Shown here: positions 8,701-20,500 of the stretch, in pieces
Layout: every line of letters starts with the position of its first letter
How positions within the stretch are numbered: the stretch's first letter is position 1
Assembly (NCBI GenBank): GCA_937923405.1
Contig: CALDUY010000024.1
Span: 1-64,000, forward strand
DNA: 64,000 nucleotides
From: an uncultured Gemmataceae bacterium
Lineage (GTDB): Bacteria > Planctomycetota > Planctomycetia > Gemmatales > Gemmataceae
Direction: 5' to 3'
Program-made: the position numbers and the translations under genes
The notes under the pieces: generated by a model
Told to the model about the DNA's origin: nothing
The model's input: the letters and a program-made list of their open reading frames with translations, nothing else
Databases searched by the model: none

Positions 8701-10310
8701 GGTCGGTCAGCTCCGCGAAACTGGAACGAACCTTCGGGCCGTTTCCTACTTCGGTGGACACGGTAACCTTGGCGAAAGACGGGCTTCAGGTTGCGGCCAC
8801 TGCGGGTAAACTGTTAAAGATATGGAACACCAGCGACGCTAAGGAGATGCTCACAGTGGAACTGCCGACTCCCGCGCGGAGTCTGGCCTTCAGTCCGGAT
8901 CGCTCCCGTTTGGCGACAGCCCACGAGAATGGCCGCTCTAGTGTTTGGGATGTCGCTCTTCGCCTGGAACAGCAAGCATTTTTGCACGAGGCCGCTGTCT
9001 CCGGAGTGGCTTTCCATCCGACGACGCCGAATCTGTTGATCTCTTCCAGTTATGACAAATCTATTGCTATGCACACGTTAACTTCAGCAAGAATTAGCGT
9101 TCTGGGAGTTCCTATTCATGGTTTGGCGACGACGCCTGACTCGGTTCACGTTGTTGCTGCTTGTGGGGATGGGAAAATTCGGTTCCTCAACGCAGGGACG
9201 GGCAATGTGGATCGTCTCATAGCAGCTGAGGAAAAAGCCATTCGAAGTATGGCAGTCTCTCGTTCGGGACAACTGCTCGCACTCGGTGGCAGTGATCGTA
9301 AAGTGCGAATTTTTTCGCTAGCTGATGGGAAAATGATTTCCCGTGTCGCTGTTCCTTCAGATCCGGTCGCAGTGACCTTTCAACCAGACAACCAAACCCT
9401 GATGGTGACGTGTAGCGATGGTTCAATTCTCCTGTTGGACAGCGGTTTCAACCCAGGGCAGCCAGTATCAACTGACTTTGGCAAGCTCGTACAAAGTTAT
9501 CGCCATGAGTTGAAGAATGTCTCTGGAATAGCCGTAGCCGCTTCTGGATCGACGTTCTTTACTGCAGGTGAGCGCACGCTTAAGCTGTGGAAACCCGCAT
9601 CGAGCAATCCCATTCGTTCGTTCGGACATCCTAACACGGTCAACACCTTAGCTTACAGCAAGGAGGGTAAACTCCTGGTCACGGGATGTGGCGATGGCTT
9701 TCTACGGCTGTTCGACTTAGAGAAAGGAAACCAAATCCGTCAAATCAACGCACATCCCTTAATGAACAACGAAGGCGCGATCTACGGAGTAGCGTTTAGT
9801 CCTGATGGATCTCAAGTGGTGTCGGCGAGTAAAGATGGTAGTTTGAAGCTCTTTCATATCGCTGATGGTAAGCTGATCCGCGAGTTTAAGGCGTTCAAGG
9901 AAAAAGAATTTCCTAAAGGACATCAGGATTCTGTACTCTGTGTGACGTTCTCACCAGACGGAAAGCTTCTGGCCAGCGGTGGCGCGGATCGAGTAATAAA
10001 GATCTGGAATGTTGCTGATGGGGCGGTGATCGGCGAGTTAACCGGACATCCCGGATGGGTCTACGCTCTTTCTTGGAGTGACGACGGCAAGACCTTGGTT
10101 TCCGCAGGAGCAGCACCAAAGTTACGCGGTTATCTGGCCTTCTGGGATCCGACCGCAGGCAAGGCGACTTGGACTCGGGAGCTGCCCATCGGCACCATCT
10201 ATGGGCTGTCGCTGTTATCAGATAAGCAGCTGTTTGCTGTGGCTACCGGAGGGAGTACGCGCGTCTCCCATGATCTGAATCAGGCATGGATTGGTCGCTG
10301 GCCGAAGTAG
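5757..10310 (+). CDS. Giant exported WD40-repeat protein
   Basis: A 1517-residue protein built almost wholly of WD40-type beta-propeller blades. Typical blade sequences recur about every 40 residues from residue 40 to the C-terminus: GH..V..VAFAPGG, LVTGSGDATAKVWD, VLTGGLDGKI, LASGGADRVIKIWN. This is enough for four or more seven-bladed propellers in a row. The N-terminus is a signal peptide (SSFFALFILLFGVLIFS, then LSAQP), so it is exported. ATG 5757 is preferred because AGGAG (5743-5747) lies nine bases upstream; ATG 5748 is also in frame. No catalytic domain is visible. It is probably a protein-interaction scaffold outside the cytoplasm. It is a single gene with no clear operon partner. 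Confidence 0.9.
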   Translation: MIPRSISSFFALFILLFGVLIFSRLSAQPLEGIEGIVTSLKGHQEPVYAVAFAPGGKYLVTGSGDATAKVWDWATGNVLKTFAGKNGHKGLILTAAVAPKSNHFATGGADNLAMIWDFPSPDPLRNIAVPSEATTVAVTPDGGRVVVGSKDGKLYGWKTEDGQTLFDLSGHRGTVTGLAFAPNGTELSSVGEDGVLRLWQVNEKRQLSAFAAHPGPITGVIYQTNGDRIYTAGADNTVRIWFPSKTGSRSFLQPQAVTAMSLSPDGAHVFAATGKTARMVAVANGTQVREYSTGEPISCIAGTNGGAWIASGAGKSLHLWQMKDGLQVMHQPTHVGGVTGVAFHPNGTQLATVGKDGWLRLFAIPVVPARVATHPAAVPASILTEDGSRLVTASADRTIRFFKLDNLKSPERQWNGQPALINALANGSENKTLITGSDDGLIRLLKIEKGEIASQIGAHDGSITSILRTGDRLISSSIDGSVKAWSIPEASQRQLFSHTGAVTCLALLADGERLLTGGEDKLVRLCSPQTGQVERTWAGPTLTIHCVTSNRKGDRVLAGSADKSIYIWELSSPKLVKKIENLPAAVHAVTVTADDKQVLAGLSDGSLRLIDLDLGKELRGMEGHKGTLTCVALLPKGDQVLTGGLDGKILLRSLAGGAPLQTWIHGAAVQSLVLNRDGTRVAVGGGKLVKIYLVSEGKVERTLNLPTEVTSLDWNAEQNRLLIGCADHRVRVFDATGQLEEFFVHDAAVNGVRFSADSKRVFTACADKNARSWTTALLWQARSEKAVRQAIVSPRDNRVLSGGDDGIVRFWDIAEGKNLGTFRAHSGAIMALSLNADASRLATVGADKFLHIWDLYRPPIEKPLVSRTLPAEPISVSLVPNGARVAVGIQAAGQERVLLIDSSTGKDLLELGENGTMPARTLQFLGDQRTLLASGGDSTARLVDVNIVTAFEAHPGGCTGLVFHDNGSQVLTAGVDKSVKLWSVSSAKLERTFGPFPTSVDTVTLAKDGLQVAATAGKLLKIWNTSDAKEMLTVELPTPARSLAFSPDRSRLATAHENGRSSVWDVALRLEQQAFLHEAAVSGVAFHPTTPNLLISSSYDKSIAMHTLTSARISVLGVPIHGLATTPDSVHVVAACGDGKIRFLNAGTGNVDRLIAAEEKAIRSMAVSRSGQLLALGGSDRKVRIFSLADGKMISRVAVPSDPVAVTFQPDNQTLMVTCSDGSILLLDSGFNPGQPVSTDFGKLVQSYRHELKNVSGIAVAASGSTFFTAGERTLKLWKPASSNPIRSFGHPNTVNTLAYSKEGKLLVTGCGDGFLRLFDLEKGNQIRQINAHPLMNNEGAIYGVAFSPDGSQVVSASKDGSLKLFHIADGKLIREFKAFKEKEFPKGHQDSVLCVTFSPDGKLLASGGADRVIKIWNVADGAVIGELTGHPGWVYALSWSDDGKTLVSAGAAPKLRGYLAFWDPTAGKATWTRELPIGTIYGLSLLSDKQLFAVATGGSTRVSHDLNQAWIGRWPK

Positions 10311-10363
10311 TTTCCTTGCGTTGCCGTCGCTATCAATCGGTCGTAGATCAAAATTTGAGATGA

Positions 10364-11680
<1,317 letters not shown>

Positions 11681-11696
11681 CTCGGAGAGTCCTCCC

Positions 11697-12758
11697 GTGG
11701 CAGAACTACTCGAACCAACTGTCGAGGGTGATTTCACTTTTGCCGAAGATGTTCCCTTCCGCCTGGCCAGTGGAGAAACTCTTCAGCCGGTGAAGCAACA
11801 TTATGCCATCTACGGCAACCTCGCACCGAGCCGCGAGAACGCCATTTTGGTTTGCCATGCCCTCTCCGGATCTGCACGGATTTACGACTGGTGGCCGCAA
11901 CTGTTCGGTTCTGGGAAACCGTTTGATCTCGATCGATACGCGATCATTGGCATCAATGTGCTGGGATCTTGCTATGGTTCGACGGGACCAACTTCATTTG
12001 ATTTTCCCATCGTTACCATTCATGACATGGTACATGCCCAAGCTAGACTGCTAGAGCATCTCGGCATCGAACGGTTGCATGCTGTGGTAGGAGGATCAAT
12101 TGGCGGGATGCAGGCACTTACCTGGGCTGTTGAGTATCCCAATCAGGTGCCCCGCTGTATCGTTATTGGGGCCTGTCCCCTCTCGGCCATGGGCTTGGCC
12201 CTGAGCCATCTTCAACGTCGAGCGATTCGATTGGATCCGGTCGGCGGTCTGGAGTTGGCTCGCGGTTTGGCCATGCTGACCTACAAGTCTCCTGAACTTT
12301 TCGAGCATCGTTTTGGTCGCAGACCGGATCGCAGCGGCGAGGATCCGCGACGGTTCCCCGAGGGCCGCTTCGATGTGGGCGGCTACCTGGATTACCAGGG
12401 GCGCATCTTCTCAGCGCGATTCAACCCCTACAGCTATCAGGTGGTTAGCCGAGCGATGGATTTGTTCGATCTCGGAGCAACCCCGGAGGAAGAGGCAAAA
12501 AACCTCGCTCGAATCAAGGCTCGCGTTCTGATGGTGGGAATTCGCTCCGATTGGCTTTTCCCACCAGCTGAGGTGCGATCTTTGACGGAGCGAATGATAG
12601 CGGCTGGCGTCGAGGCCCGCTACGTTGAGTTAGATTCAGCACACGGCCACGATGGATTTCTTGCCGATTCTCACGAACTGATTCCCTTTGTTCTTCAAGG
12701 ACTGGAGGAGGATCTGAACGACTCTCTTTTAGCTCGCTTAGGTTCTGCTCATGAGTGA
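11697..12758 (+). CDS. metX: Homoserine O-acetyltransferase
   Basis: Transfers an acetyl group from acetyl-CoA to homoserine to give the substrate of MetY. It is an alpha/beta-hydrolase fold of 353 residues. The nucleophile elbow is VGGSIGGMQAL (Ser134), preceded by the family motif NVLGSCYGSTGP. The catalytic histidine lies in DSAHGHDGFLAD near the C-terminus. The start is taken as GTG 11697, with GGAGAG seven bases upstream, because the longer reading frame runs back into metY. The family also contains succinyl-transferring members that cannot be separated with certainty by eye. The 3' end overlaps the start of moaC by eight bases. Confidence 0.93.
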   Translation: MAELLEPTVEGDFTFAEDVPFRLASGETLQPVKQHYAIYGNLAPSRENAILVCHALSGSARIYDWWPQLFGSGKPFDLDRYAIIGINVLGSCYGSTGPTSFDFPIVTIHDMVHAQARLLEHLGIERLHAVVGGSIGGMQALTWAVEYPNQVPRCIVIGACPLSAMGLALSHLQRRAIRLDPVGGLELARGLAMLTYKSPELFEHRFGRRPDRSGEDPRRFPEGRFDVGGYLDYQGRIFSARFNPYSYQVVSRAMDLFDLGATPEEEAKNLARIKARVLMVGIRSDWLFPPAEVRSLTERMIAAGVEARYVELDSAHGHDGFLADSHELIPFVLQGLEEDLNDSLLARLGSAHE

Positions 12759-13230
12759 CTTCAACCACTTTGACGAGAGCGGAGCCGCCCGCATGGTCGA
12801 TACTAGCGACAAAGCGGAGACGTTGCGCATAGCACGTGCCTCGGCGATCGTTCGCATGTCGTCAACTACACTGCAACTCATCCGCCAGGGAGGCTTAGCT
12901 AAAGGCGACGTCTTGGCCGTTGCTAGATTAGCCGGCATCATGGCCGCCAAACGCACGGGGGACTTAATTCCATTGTGTCATCCTCTACCCATCGCCGGGG
13001 CCAGTGTTGACTTTTCCTTCCCTTCCGAAGAGACTCTCCGCATTGAGGCTACCGTTCGCATCGTCGCCCGTACAGGTGTTGAGATGGAAGCCTTAACTGC
13101 CGTGAGCATTGCCGCTCTGACGGTTTACGACATGTGTAAATCTGTCGATCGTGTTATGAGCGTCGAGCGAATCCGGTTAGAAGCAAAGAGTGGAGGGCGA
13201 AGCGGGTCGTTTCAGGCTCCCTCGGAATGA
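12751..13230 (+). CDS. moaC: Cyclic pyranopterin monophosphate synthase
   Basis: Second step of molybdenum-cofactor synthesis: it rearranges the MoaA product into cyclic pyranopterin monophosphate. The 159-residue sequence shows the conserved order ARMVDTSDKAETLRIA, LIPLCHPLPI and MEALTAVSIAALTVYDMCKS, with the catalytic KS.D region. The ATG lies inside the last codons of metX, and its stop overlaps the next ATG in an ATGA (13227-13230), so it is translationally linked on both sides. No moaA or moeA is nearby, so its place in this operon is probably historical rather than functional. Confidence 0.95.
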   Translation: MSDFNHFDESGAARMVDTSDKAETLRIARASAIVRMSSTTLQLIRQGGLAKGDVLAVARLAGIMAAKRTGDLIPLCHPLPIAGASVDFSFPSEETLRIEATVRIVARTGVEMEALTAVSIAALTVYDMCKSVDRVMSVERIRLEAKSGGRSGSFQAPSE

Positions 13231-14300
13231 AACATTCATCCGTTTGCTCCTTCACCATGGAAGGGTTTGGAAACTTGAACACCAATCACCCACAGGTCAG
13301 GCCTGTCATGAACTCGACGACCATTCCTGTCGTGCCGCTGGCCTTTGCTCCTTTCGACGTAACCAGTCCGATTGCGACTGAGCTGGAGGAAGTAGAGCGG
13401 ATTCTGGCTCGCTCACTGCGGAACAGCCACCCACGAGTTGCAGAGGTGGTCGATCACGTTCGCCATTATCGCGGTAAACGATTGCGTCCCGTGCTATTGC
13501 TGTTAGCCGCCAAGGCTTGCGGTCGTGTCACGCCGTCTCATCTTACGCTGGCCGCGGTCGTCGAGATGATCCATACGGCGACATTGGTTCATGATGATGT
13601 GCTGGACGGGGCAAAAGTCCGTCGTCGCGTAGCCACTGTCAACGCGCTTTGGGGCACCAAGACTAGCGTCTTGCTAGGGGATTATCTGTTTACTCATGCC
13701 TTCCACTTAGCCAGTACAGTCGACCTCCGTGCCTGTCGAGAAATCGGCTCAGCCACCGATCGCGTCTGTGAGGGAGAATTGTGCCAAGTGCTTAATGCGG
13801 GGAACCTCGACCTGACCGAAGAAGAATACTTCCATATTATCGATGGCAAAACGGCAGAATTGACTGCTTGCTGCACACGACTAGGGGCGATTTATGCTGG
13901 TGCCGATCTCGAAACTATTGAAGCGATGACTCGTTTCGGTCGCTATGTTGGTCAGGCTTTTCAGATTGCCGACGATTTACTCGATTTGATTGGGCAAGAA
14001 ACACTGGCAGGGAAATCGTTGGGTACTGATTTAGAGCAAGGCAAACTGACTTTACCCTTGATCCATCTACTGGCTTCGCCTGTTGCTGAACAAGCCCGTG
14101 AGGTAATTCGCTCCGCTGGGCGAAACTGCCGGGTTGAGCTTCAGAGTTATCTAGTAGAGGCCGGTTCCCTACAGTATGCTCGCGATCGCGCCTTGGAACT
14201 GGCCAACTTGGCCAAGGCTGAACTTGCTATCCTTCCATCGTCGAGTTCTCGAACGATGCTGGAAGTGATGACCGATCGGGCTGTGCAACGAGACAGTTAG
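13227..14300 (+). CDS. Polyprenyl diphosphate synthase (long-chain trans-prenyltransferase)
   Basis: Condenses isopentenyl diphosphate units onto an allylic diphosphate to build the side chain of quinones or related lipids. Both aspartate-rich metal-binding motifs are present: VHDDVLDGA (first, DDxxD) and QIADDLLD (second). YRGKRLRPVLLLL and a GDYLFTHAF segment are also present, as in octaprenyl/heptaprenyl synthases. ATG 13227 overlaps the moaC stop. Later ATGs at 13257 and 13308 would trim a poorly conserved N-terminus, and the true start may be 13308. Chain length cannot be told from sequence. The TAG stop (14298-14300) abuts a dispersed repeat element. Confidence 0.92.
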   Translation: MKHSSVCSFTMEGFGNLNTNHPQVRPVMNSTTIPVVPLAFAPFDVTSPIATELEEVERILARSLRNSHPRVAEVVDHVRHYRGKRLRPVLLLLAAKACGRVTPSHLTLAAVVEMIHTATLVHDDVLDGAKVRRRVATVNALWGTKTSVLLGDYLFTHAFHLASTVDLRACREIGSATDRVCEGELCQVLNAGNLDLTEEEYFHIIDGKTAELTACCTRLGAIYAGADLETIEAMTRFGRYVGQAFQIADDLLDLIGQETLAGKSLGTDLEQGKLTLPLIHLLASPVAEQAREVIRSAGRNCRVELQSYLVEAGSLQYARDRALELANLAKAELAILPSSSSRTMLEVMTDRAVQRDS

Positions 14301-14459
14301 GTATGTGTCGCAAGATGCTGAAGCGGATCGCAGGCTAAAGCTTGCGACTACCAGTTCTGATTCCTAAGTAGCCGCAGGCAGAGCAGCGGTAGCCGCAGGC
14401 TTCAGCCTGTGAAAGGCGCTTCCTAACCCATTGCCGCTACACCCTCTTGCGACGCATAC
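14301..14459. repeat. Dispersed palindromic (REP/MITE-like) element, copy B, with terminal inverted repeats
   Basis: The left end GTATGTGTCGCAAGA (14301-14315) and right end TCTTGCGACGCATAC (14445-14459) are inverted repeats matching at 14 of 15 bases. Internal palindromes lie at 14329-14346 and 14394-14411. The reverse complement aligns with copies A and C. Similarity continues slightly beyond the right end (TAAAACAG, as in copy C). The left end begins directly after the stop codon of the polyprenyl synthase, and the extended end TTAGGTATG includes that TAG. No target duplication was recognised. Confidence 0.8.
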
Positions 14460-14486
14460 TAAAACAGTTGGCGAAAACAAGGCAAT

Positions 14487-14525
14487 AAACTAGCCGACCA
14501 CTTCAGAGAAGTGGCCGGCTAGTTT
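14487..14525. terminator. Strong bidirectional hairpin terminator
   Basis: An 18-bp stem (14487-14504 with 14508-14525) has one mismatch, a 3-base loop, and AAA/TTT at its base. It lies between the convergent prenyl-synthase gene and the giant surface-protein gene, so it can stop transcription from both sides. A second, weaker 7-bp hairpin follows at 14529-14555. Confidence 0.75.
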
Positions 14526-14561
14526 GTCGACGTTCGCTAGTTCCCAGTGAACGTCAGTGGC

Positions 14562-17500
14562 TTATCCTACTTTGGTCAGTACAACAGCCGTACCTGTGTA
14601 GTTGATGCGGAACCGTTGTCCACTGATGACAACGATTGCGTTGTTCGCCAACCCTGCGAAAGTTCCGGTGATTCGTCCACCAATCGACTCGATGATTGTA
14701 AAGGTATCACCGATCGCCAAACCAGCTCCAGCAGTTCCCTGGAGAGTGGCCTGTCCTAGTGCGACATTGCCATTAACCACGAGTTTGTCGTGCTCGTCGC
14801 CTGGAGTCGTCCCGTTGAGGTTGACGAAGTACCGCACACTGCTGCGCCAAGTAATTCCTTCAGTGGTTAGAATCGCGGTTGGCGTGGTATTGCCGGGATT
14901 GACCAGTCCGCCTGCCGCAGTGGCGAGCAATTGGCCAATCACCCCTTCGCCGCTGATTCTACCGCCTTCAAGTCGAACGTCGTGGATCGTGCCGTTCACT
15001 CTCAGTTCACCTTGAACTACACGAGTTAGACCGGTGTAGTTATTAGCGGCATTCAGTTCCAACAATCCAGTGCCACGTTTAATGAGATCGGCGGAGAAGA
15101 CTTCGTCGATCACTCCCTCAATGGTGAGCCGAGTATTCGGGTTCACTCCGATCGTGGCATCATCCTGCAACAGGATCGCACCGCTTAGGGTATTGTTACC
15201 CAGGACGTTCACCAGTGCGGCAGTACCCGCTTGTGGGTTCGGACCAGAACCAACCAACGAGATCGCCTCGTCAACGAGATTCAGTCCTGTTGTGCTAGCT
15301 AGTTCTAGTGTCGCGCCATTCTGAACAATGGTCCCAGCATCTCCTGTTCCCAGGGCTAGATCGGCCTGAATTCGCAGGAAACCAGCCGCGACGGTCGTCA
15401 AGCCCGTGTAGCTGTTATCTTCGGTCAGAGTCAGTCGGCCAGGGCCGGTCTTGAGAAGACCGCTACCACCACTTACTTCACCGAAAACCACAAAGGAAGA
15501 AGTGGCTGTCAGGGTGTTAATGGATGTCTGCGGCAGACTGTTCACACCTAGATCGAGTATGATCGGTCCCCGCCACTGCACCGCGCCGCTCACTTGTAGA
15601 GCGCCGCCATCCTGAATTCCCAGCCCTGAGAGAATCAGCGTCTTTCCGATGAACACGAACGGAGTCGTGGAGAACAGGAGGAACGGTTTGACGACGCTGC
15701 CACCGTTACCACTACCTCCACCACCTCCACCTCCACCACCACCACCACCACCCGGAGGAGTCGTGGTTGGTTGTGGGGCTTGGATTCGCAGTGTGGCACC
15801 AGGTTGCACGATTACTGAACCGGTGTCATTCGGCCCTAAGGCGCGTTGATGGGTGACGAGTACCAACCCCTCGTCAATGGTCAGATCACCAGTAAAGCTA
15901 TTGGCTCGGTTGAGAACCAAGGTGCCTTGAAGAGTTTTGCGAATGCCGTTGGGACCACTCAGTTCGCTGATCGTGCCCACGCCGTTGATGCCAGCTCGGG
16001 CACCGATCGTCAGCACGCTGCCAGATTCCACACCGATGACAATGTCTGTGAGCAGAACCAGGTTGCCAGTAAAGACATTATTATTAGAGATATTACGGAT
16101 CGCACCTGTGTCGATTCCGTTAAACTGTCGGCCCGAACCGCTAACTTCAATACGTTCGCCCAAGAGGTTGGATTGAAGTTCCAGAGCGGCACCGTTACGA
16201 ACGACCGTCTTCCCGGTAGCCGTGGCCGCACCCAACGCTCGCGGATTTCGGACGTTCAGCGACCCTTCGCGAATATCGAGCAGACCACCGAAGGTGTTGG
16301 CACCAGAGAAGACGACTCGACCTAGCCCAGTCTTGGTGATGGTGTGGTTCGCTCCGGCACGTTGATCCGAGATCTGTCCGAGGAAATTAATTTGTGCGCC
16401 AGCCGCGGTGTGAATCGTGGTTGGGCCGCTCATCTGAAGATTGCTGGCCCAGACAGCGGAGCCGCTGACAGCCCGGATCGCCCCCATGTTGAAGCGACCC
16501 AATTCGACATCATCTGTGCTTTCATCTAGGAAAAGTTGGAACGCACCACGCCCATACGTTCCCGCAGTAAGAGTGTTGTTCAATGGATTAAACACTAATT
16601 GCTTTACTTGGACATTGGGTAGACCTACGCCCATACGAGTCCAAGTAAATGTCCCTCCAGCGAGTCCATCTGCGAGACTGGCCGCCGATAACCGATAAAC
16701 TCCGTTATCGTTGCCGAGATAGACATCGCCATTTCGCGTATTCAGTGTGACCTTCCACGCTGGCAGATCGGGCAGATCGCCGCTGATGTCCACCCAGTTC
16801 AAGCCAGCATCTTCAGTGCGGAAAACCTGTCCGAATGCAGAGCCGTTACGGAATACCTTGCGAGTAATGTAGGCGACATTACGGTTGTTCGGATCAACGG
16901 TGATCTCCCCGTATTCCTCATAAGGAGGAGCCACATACCCGGTGAATAACCCGCTCAAGACAGGGCGATTCGAAGTCGGCAATCCGTTGACACGCAATTC
17001 CCAGCTATTGCCGTAATTTTTGGTGACGAACAGACCATAGTTGGTCAATACATAGATGGTGCCTGGATCATAGGAGTCGGGGCCTTTGCTTTGAGCATCG
17101 GGGAAGTCCGGATCTGCAAAGGCTGGACCTTCGCGATTAGCAAGTCCAATACTCAAAATCTTCGCTGTGTCCAGAAGACCATTGATCGGATGGATTTGCA
17201 GACCATTGCCACCCGGGAACCATTTATCGGGATCACCAATCGTAGTTACCACGGGGTTTGCCGAATCAGCAAGTCTGATCTCCTGCAGCACGTTGACATC
17301 GTTATCATCTGGTCTCACATTGCGCTGTACGACTAGCAACCGTGATGAATCATTCTCATCCATCACGAAAATGAAGTTGTTGCTGGGATAATTAAAATTC
17401 GTGGGGAAATCATGCATTTCGAGATAAGCAGGCCCCTCATTGTACTGTGGTAGCATATACGGATATGGGGCAGGCTCATTGAATTGATAAGGAATCCCAG

Positions 17501-20500
17501 TTCCTAGTACATTACTACCCACTCCGGAAGGATCTCCGAAAATGGATATTGGTAATGCCGTCACGGTATGGATAACCACACGGTTGCCAGTGCTAATATT
17601 CAAGCGAACCAGCTCGTTGTTACGCATGTAATAAACGAGATTCGGATTGCGTCGGTTGTAGAAAATGCGACCGATATGACCGGCTTCGCTGAAGTTCCAG
17701 AAGTTGGAACCGTCCGTGAAAATCAGGCCATTGCTGACCGTTCCGCCAGCAATAACCCCCTTGAGGAATGGATGCGTATCGATTCCTTGGAATTCTGTGA
17801 TCTGAAGGCCATTACCATTCAGATTTTCCCAGGTGCCACCCGGAGCAAACGAGGTACGACGGAAAACACCGCCATCGGTGCCAACGATCAAACGACCGAC
17901 GCGATCAAAGGCAACCGCATGGTAATTCACCGCTGGCATGGACGACGAACCGACGCTCAGATCGGTCCAATTGGTGCCATCATAAAAGAAAGGTCCAGCT
18001 GTGTAAGGTGCGCCGACACTGGCAAAGAAGACCTGAGCATCGTTGTTCGGATTGATTGCCAAAGTCGAAGCATACCAACCATTACCCGTTAAGTTTGTGT
18101 TGTTAAATGGAATTTGAGTGGGAAGATTTGTTCCACCCATGTAATTAGCTGGTGGTTGTGACCCCGGTGTACCCCAAGCACCAACATTCCATTCGCCGCC
18201 AGTTAGGTTGATCGTCATAGTGCGAATTTCGCGCAAACGACCATCTAAATTGGTCACCTCACGGCGAAAATCAACCGGATAAGTCACAGCAGCATAAGCG
18301 ACGATACGCGGTGCCAAAGAACCAGTGGGAGACGCTTGTAACTGGCGTACGCCAGCTAGTTTGATCAAACCATTACGAGCAGAATCCCCTTCAAATCCTG
18401 AAGGAAAACTGTTGATCTGCCAGCCGGCATCATCGGCAGCCGAACCGGGTAGCCCTGCACCACCGGGTTGAACATCTGCGAAGTCCGTGAAGAAGCCTAG
18501 ATACGCTGCGTTAAACTCGCCTCCGACTGGATCACCAACAGCAAACGTGACTAAACGGTATTCAGGTCGATTGGGGAATCCGGGTGATCCAAACGGATAG
18601 TTCGGAGAAGATCGATAGGGATTGGCATCGATCACAAACAGATCAGTGAACCGTTCAGATGAAGTGAATCCAGTTCCCAAGAGCGGGGCTGTCAAATTGA
18701 CCCAACCTTCGGTCACTGGGCCGCGGCCAACTGCGAAACTAGCTGGCATCGCTGGCGTGAATCGCCAGATCCCGTATGCGGGTGTTTGCTGGGGTTGAAT
18801 CGGATCCAGGCCGTTGACACCATTCCCCTGAACGGTGACGTAGATCACGTCTTTATTCGTCGGATCGACAACCACTTTAGAGATTGTCTGTCGATCGAAA
18901 CTCACTGGAGTATTCATTAACGTCCAAGTCTGACCTGCATCGGTAGACTTCAAAACGCCACGACCGTAATACGAATCGTTTGCGTTTAATGGATTACCCA
19001 GACCAATGTAAAGCACGCGAGGATCCGTGGGAGCTACGGCAATCGAAGCGGCAAAAATGGTCTGATCGACAAAATTCGGATCGTTTATGTTGTCAATGAG
19101 AGGTCGCCAAGACACTCCGCCATCCGTTGTGACCCAGGCTCCACCGTTGGCCGAAGTAGCATAGATCACATGCTGGTTGGTTGGATCCGTGGCGATGGAG
19201 GTAATACGCCCGGTTACATTATTATTGCCGATTGTGTCTCCGCCGAGGATTGGGCTTGGTCCCACTGGCACCCAAGTGGGAGTGATATTCGGCGGAACGG
19301 TTGGACCATTTCCAGCGATCAAGATCGGCTCGCCACCGATGGCAATATCGCCCTGCACTTCTAGTTGTGCATTGTTGGCGATAATTGTTCCGCCATTGTT
19401 TGGACTACTGCCTGGTAATCCTAACGCGGTCGGACTCTGAACATTCAAGATGCCTTGGTTGATATTGACCGTGCCAGCGAAACTATTGTTGCCAGCTAGG
19501 ACGATTTTACCTAGCCCCGACTTACTCAAGCCACCAGCACCAGTGATATTCCCAAGTAAAGACAGTCGGCTGTCGTTTTTGGTATCGATTCCAACGTTGG
19601 TGCTGAAAACGATTGGTCCGAGAAGCTGGTTGTCGTCCGAGAGATTCGTCAGAGTCCGAATGCCGCCTTGCACTAAAGTCGCCGAGGAGACAACGACTCC
19701 TCCCGTGCCTGTACCGATGATCTGATTGCGATTGGCACCAGCAAGCCGTCCCTGGAACGTGATCGTGTAGTAGAACGATGAGGTGAATACATCCTCGGAG
19801 CGGGTGACGATGACACCTTGTCGCCCGATGTTTGACAGGCTATTTAACGCGACTTGGACCTGAGCAGCAGTAGCACCGTAAGGTAGGGCCGCAGTGGTGC
19901 GGGTAACGCCGCCATCGGTGTAGGTCAAACGGAACGTCGGGTTGGCTCCAGCAATCCGACGAGTGCGGATGCGTTGCGTCTCGGCCAATCCAGCGCCGGC
20001 CAAAATGACGCGCTCATTAATCTGAATGCCGCCTGTCGTGCCACCGTTCAATTCTGGTACTCGACCAGCGAGTTCCAATGCTGCTCCGACATTGATTGTC
20101 GTAGTACCCGGATTGATGTCCGTAGTGTTGGTGGGCACATTTGAGTAGCCGACTCCAGTCGCGGTGTTAGACTGTGCCCGGAATGTGCCTGCGAGGACAT
20201 TCAGCGCGCCAGCGTAGTTCCCCGGCCCCTGAATGGTCAGTCGATAAGGGCCGTGTTTGTCGATGCCAGCGGGAAGATTATTAGGAGTTACGGTCGCACT
20301 GTACTCCCACAGTGTGCCGGGGGCACCGGTCGATCCTTCATTGACGACGATCTCAACGAAAGTGCTATTTCCCGGACCGTAGGGAATGTTTACCGTCACC
20401 GGACCACCAGGCGTACCGACAAATCCCGTGTCGAAAATCAGTTGACGTTGATAATAGATTCTAAGTTGATCTGGAATGGCGAAGAAATTGTAGGTCAACG

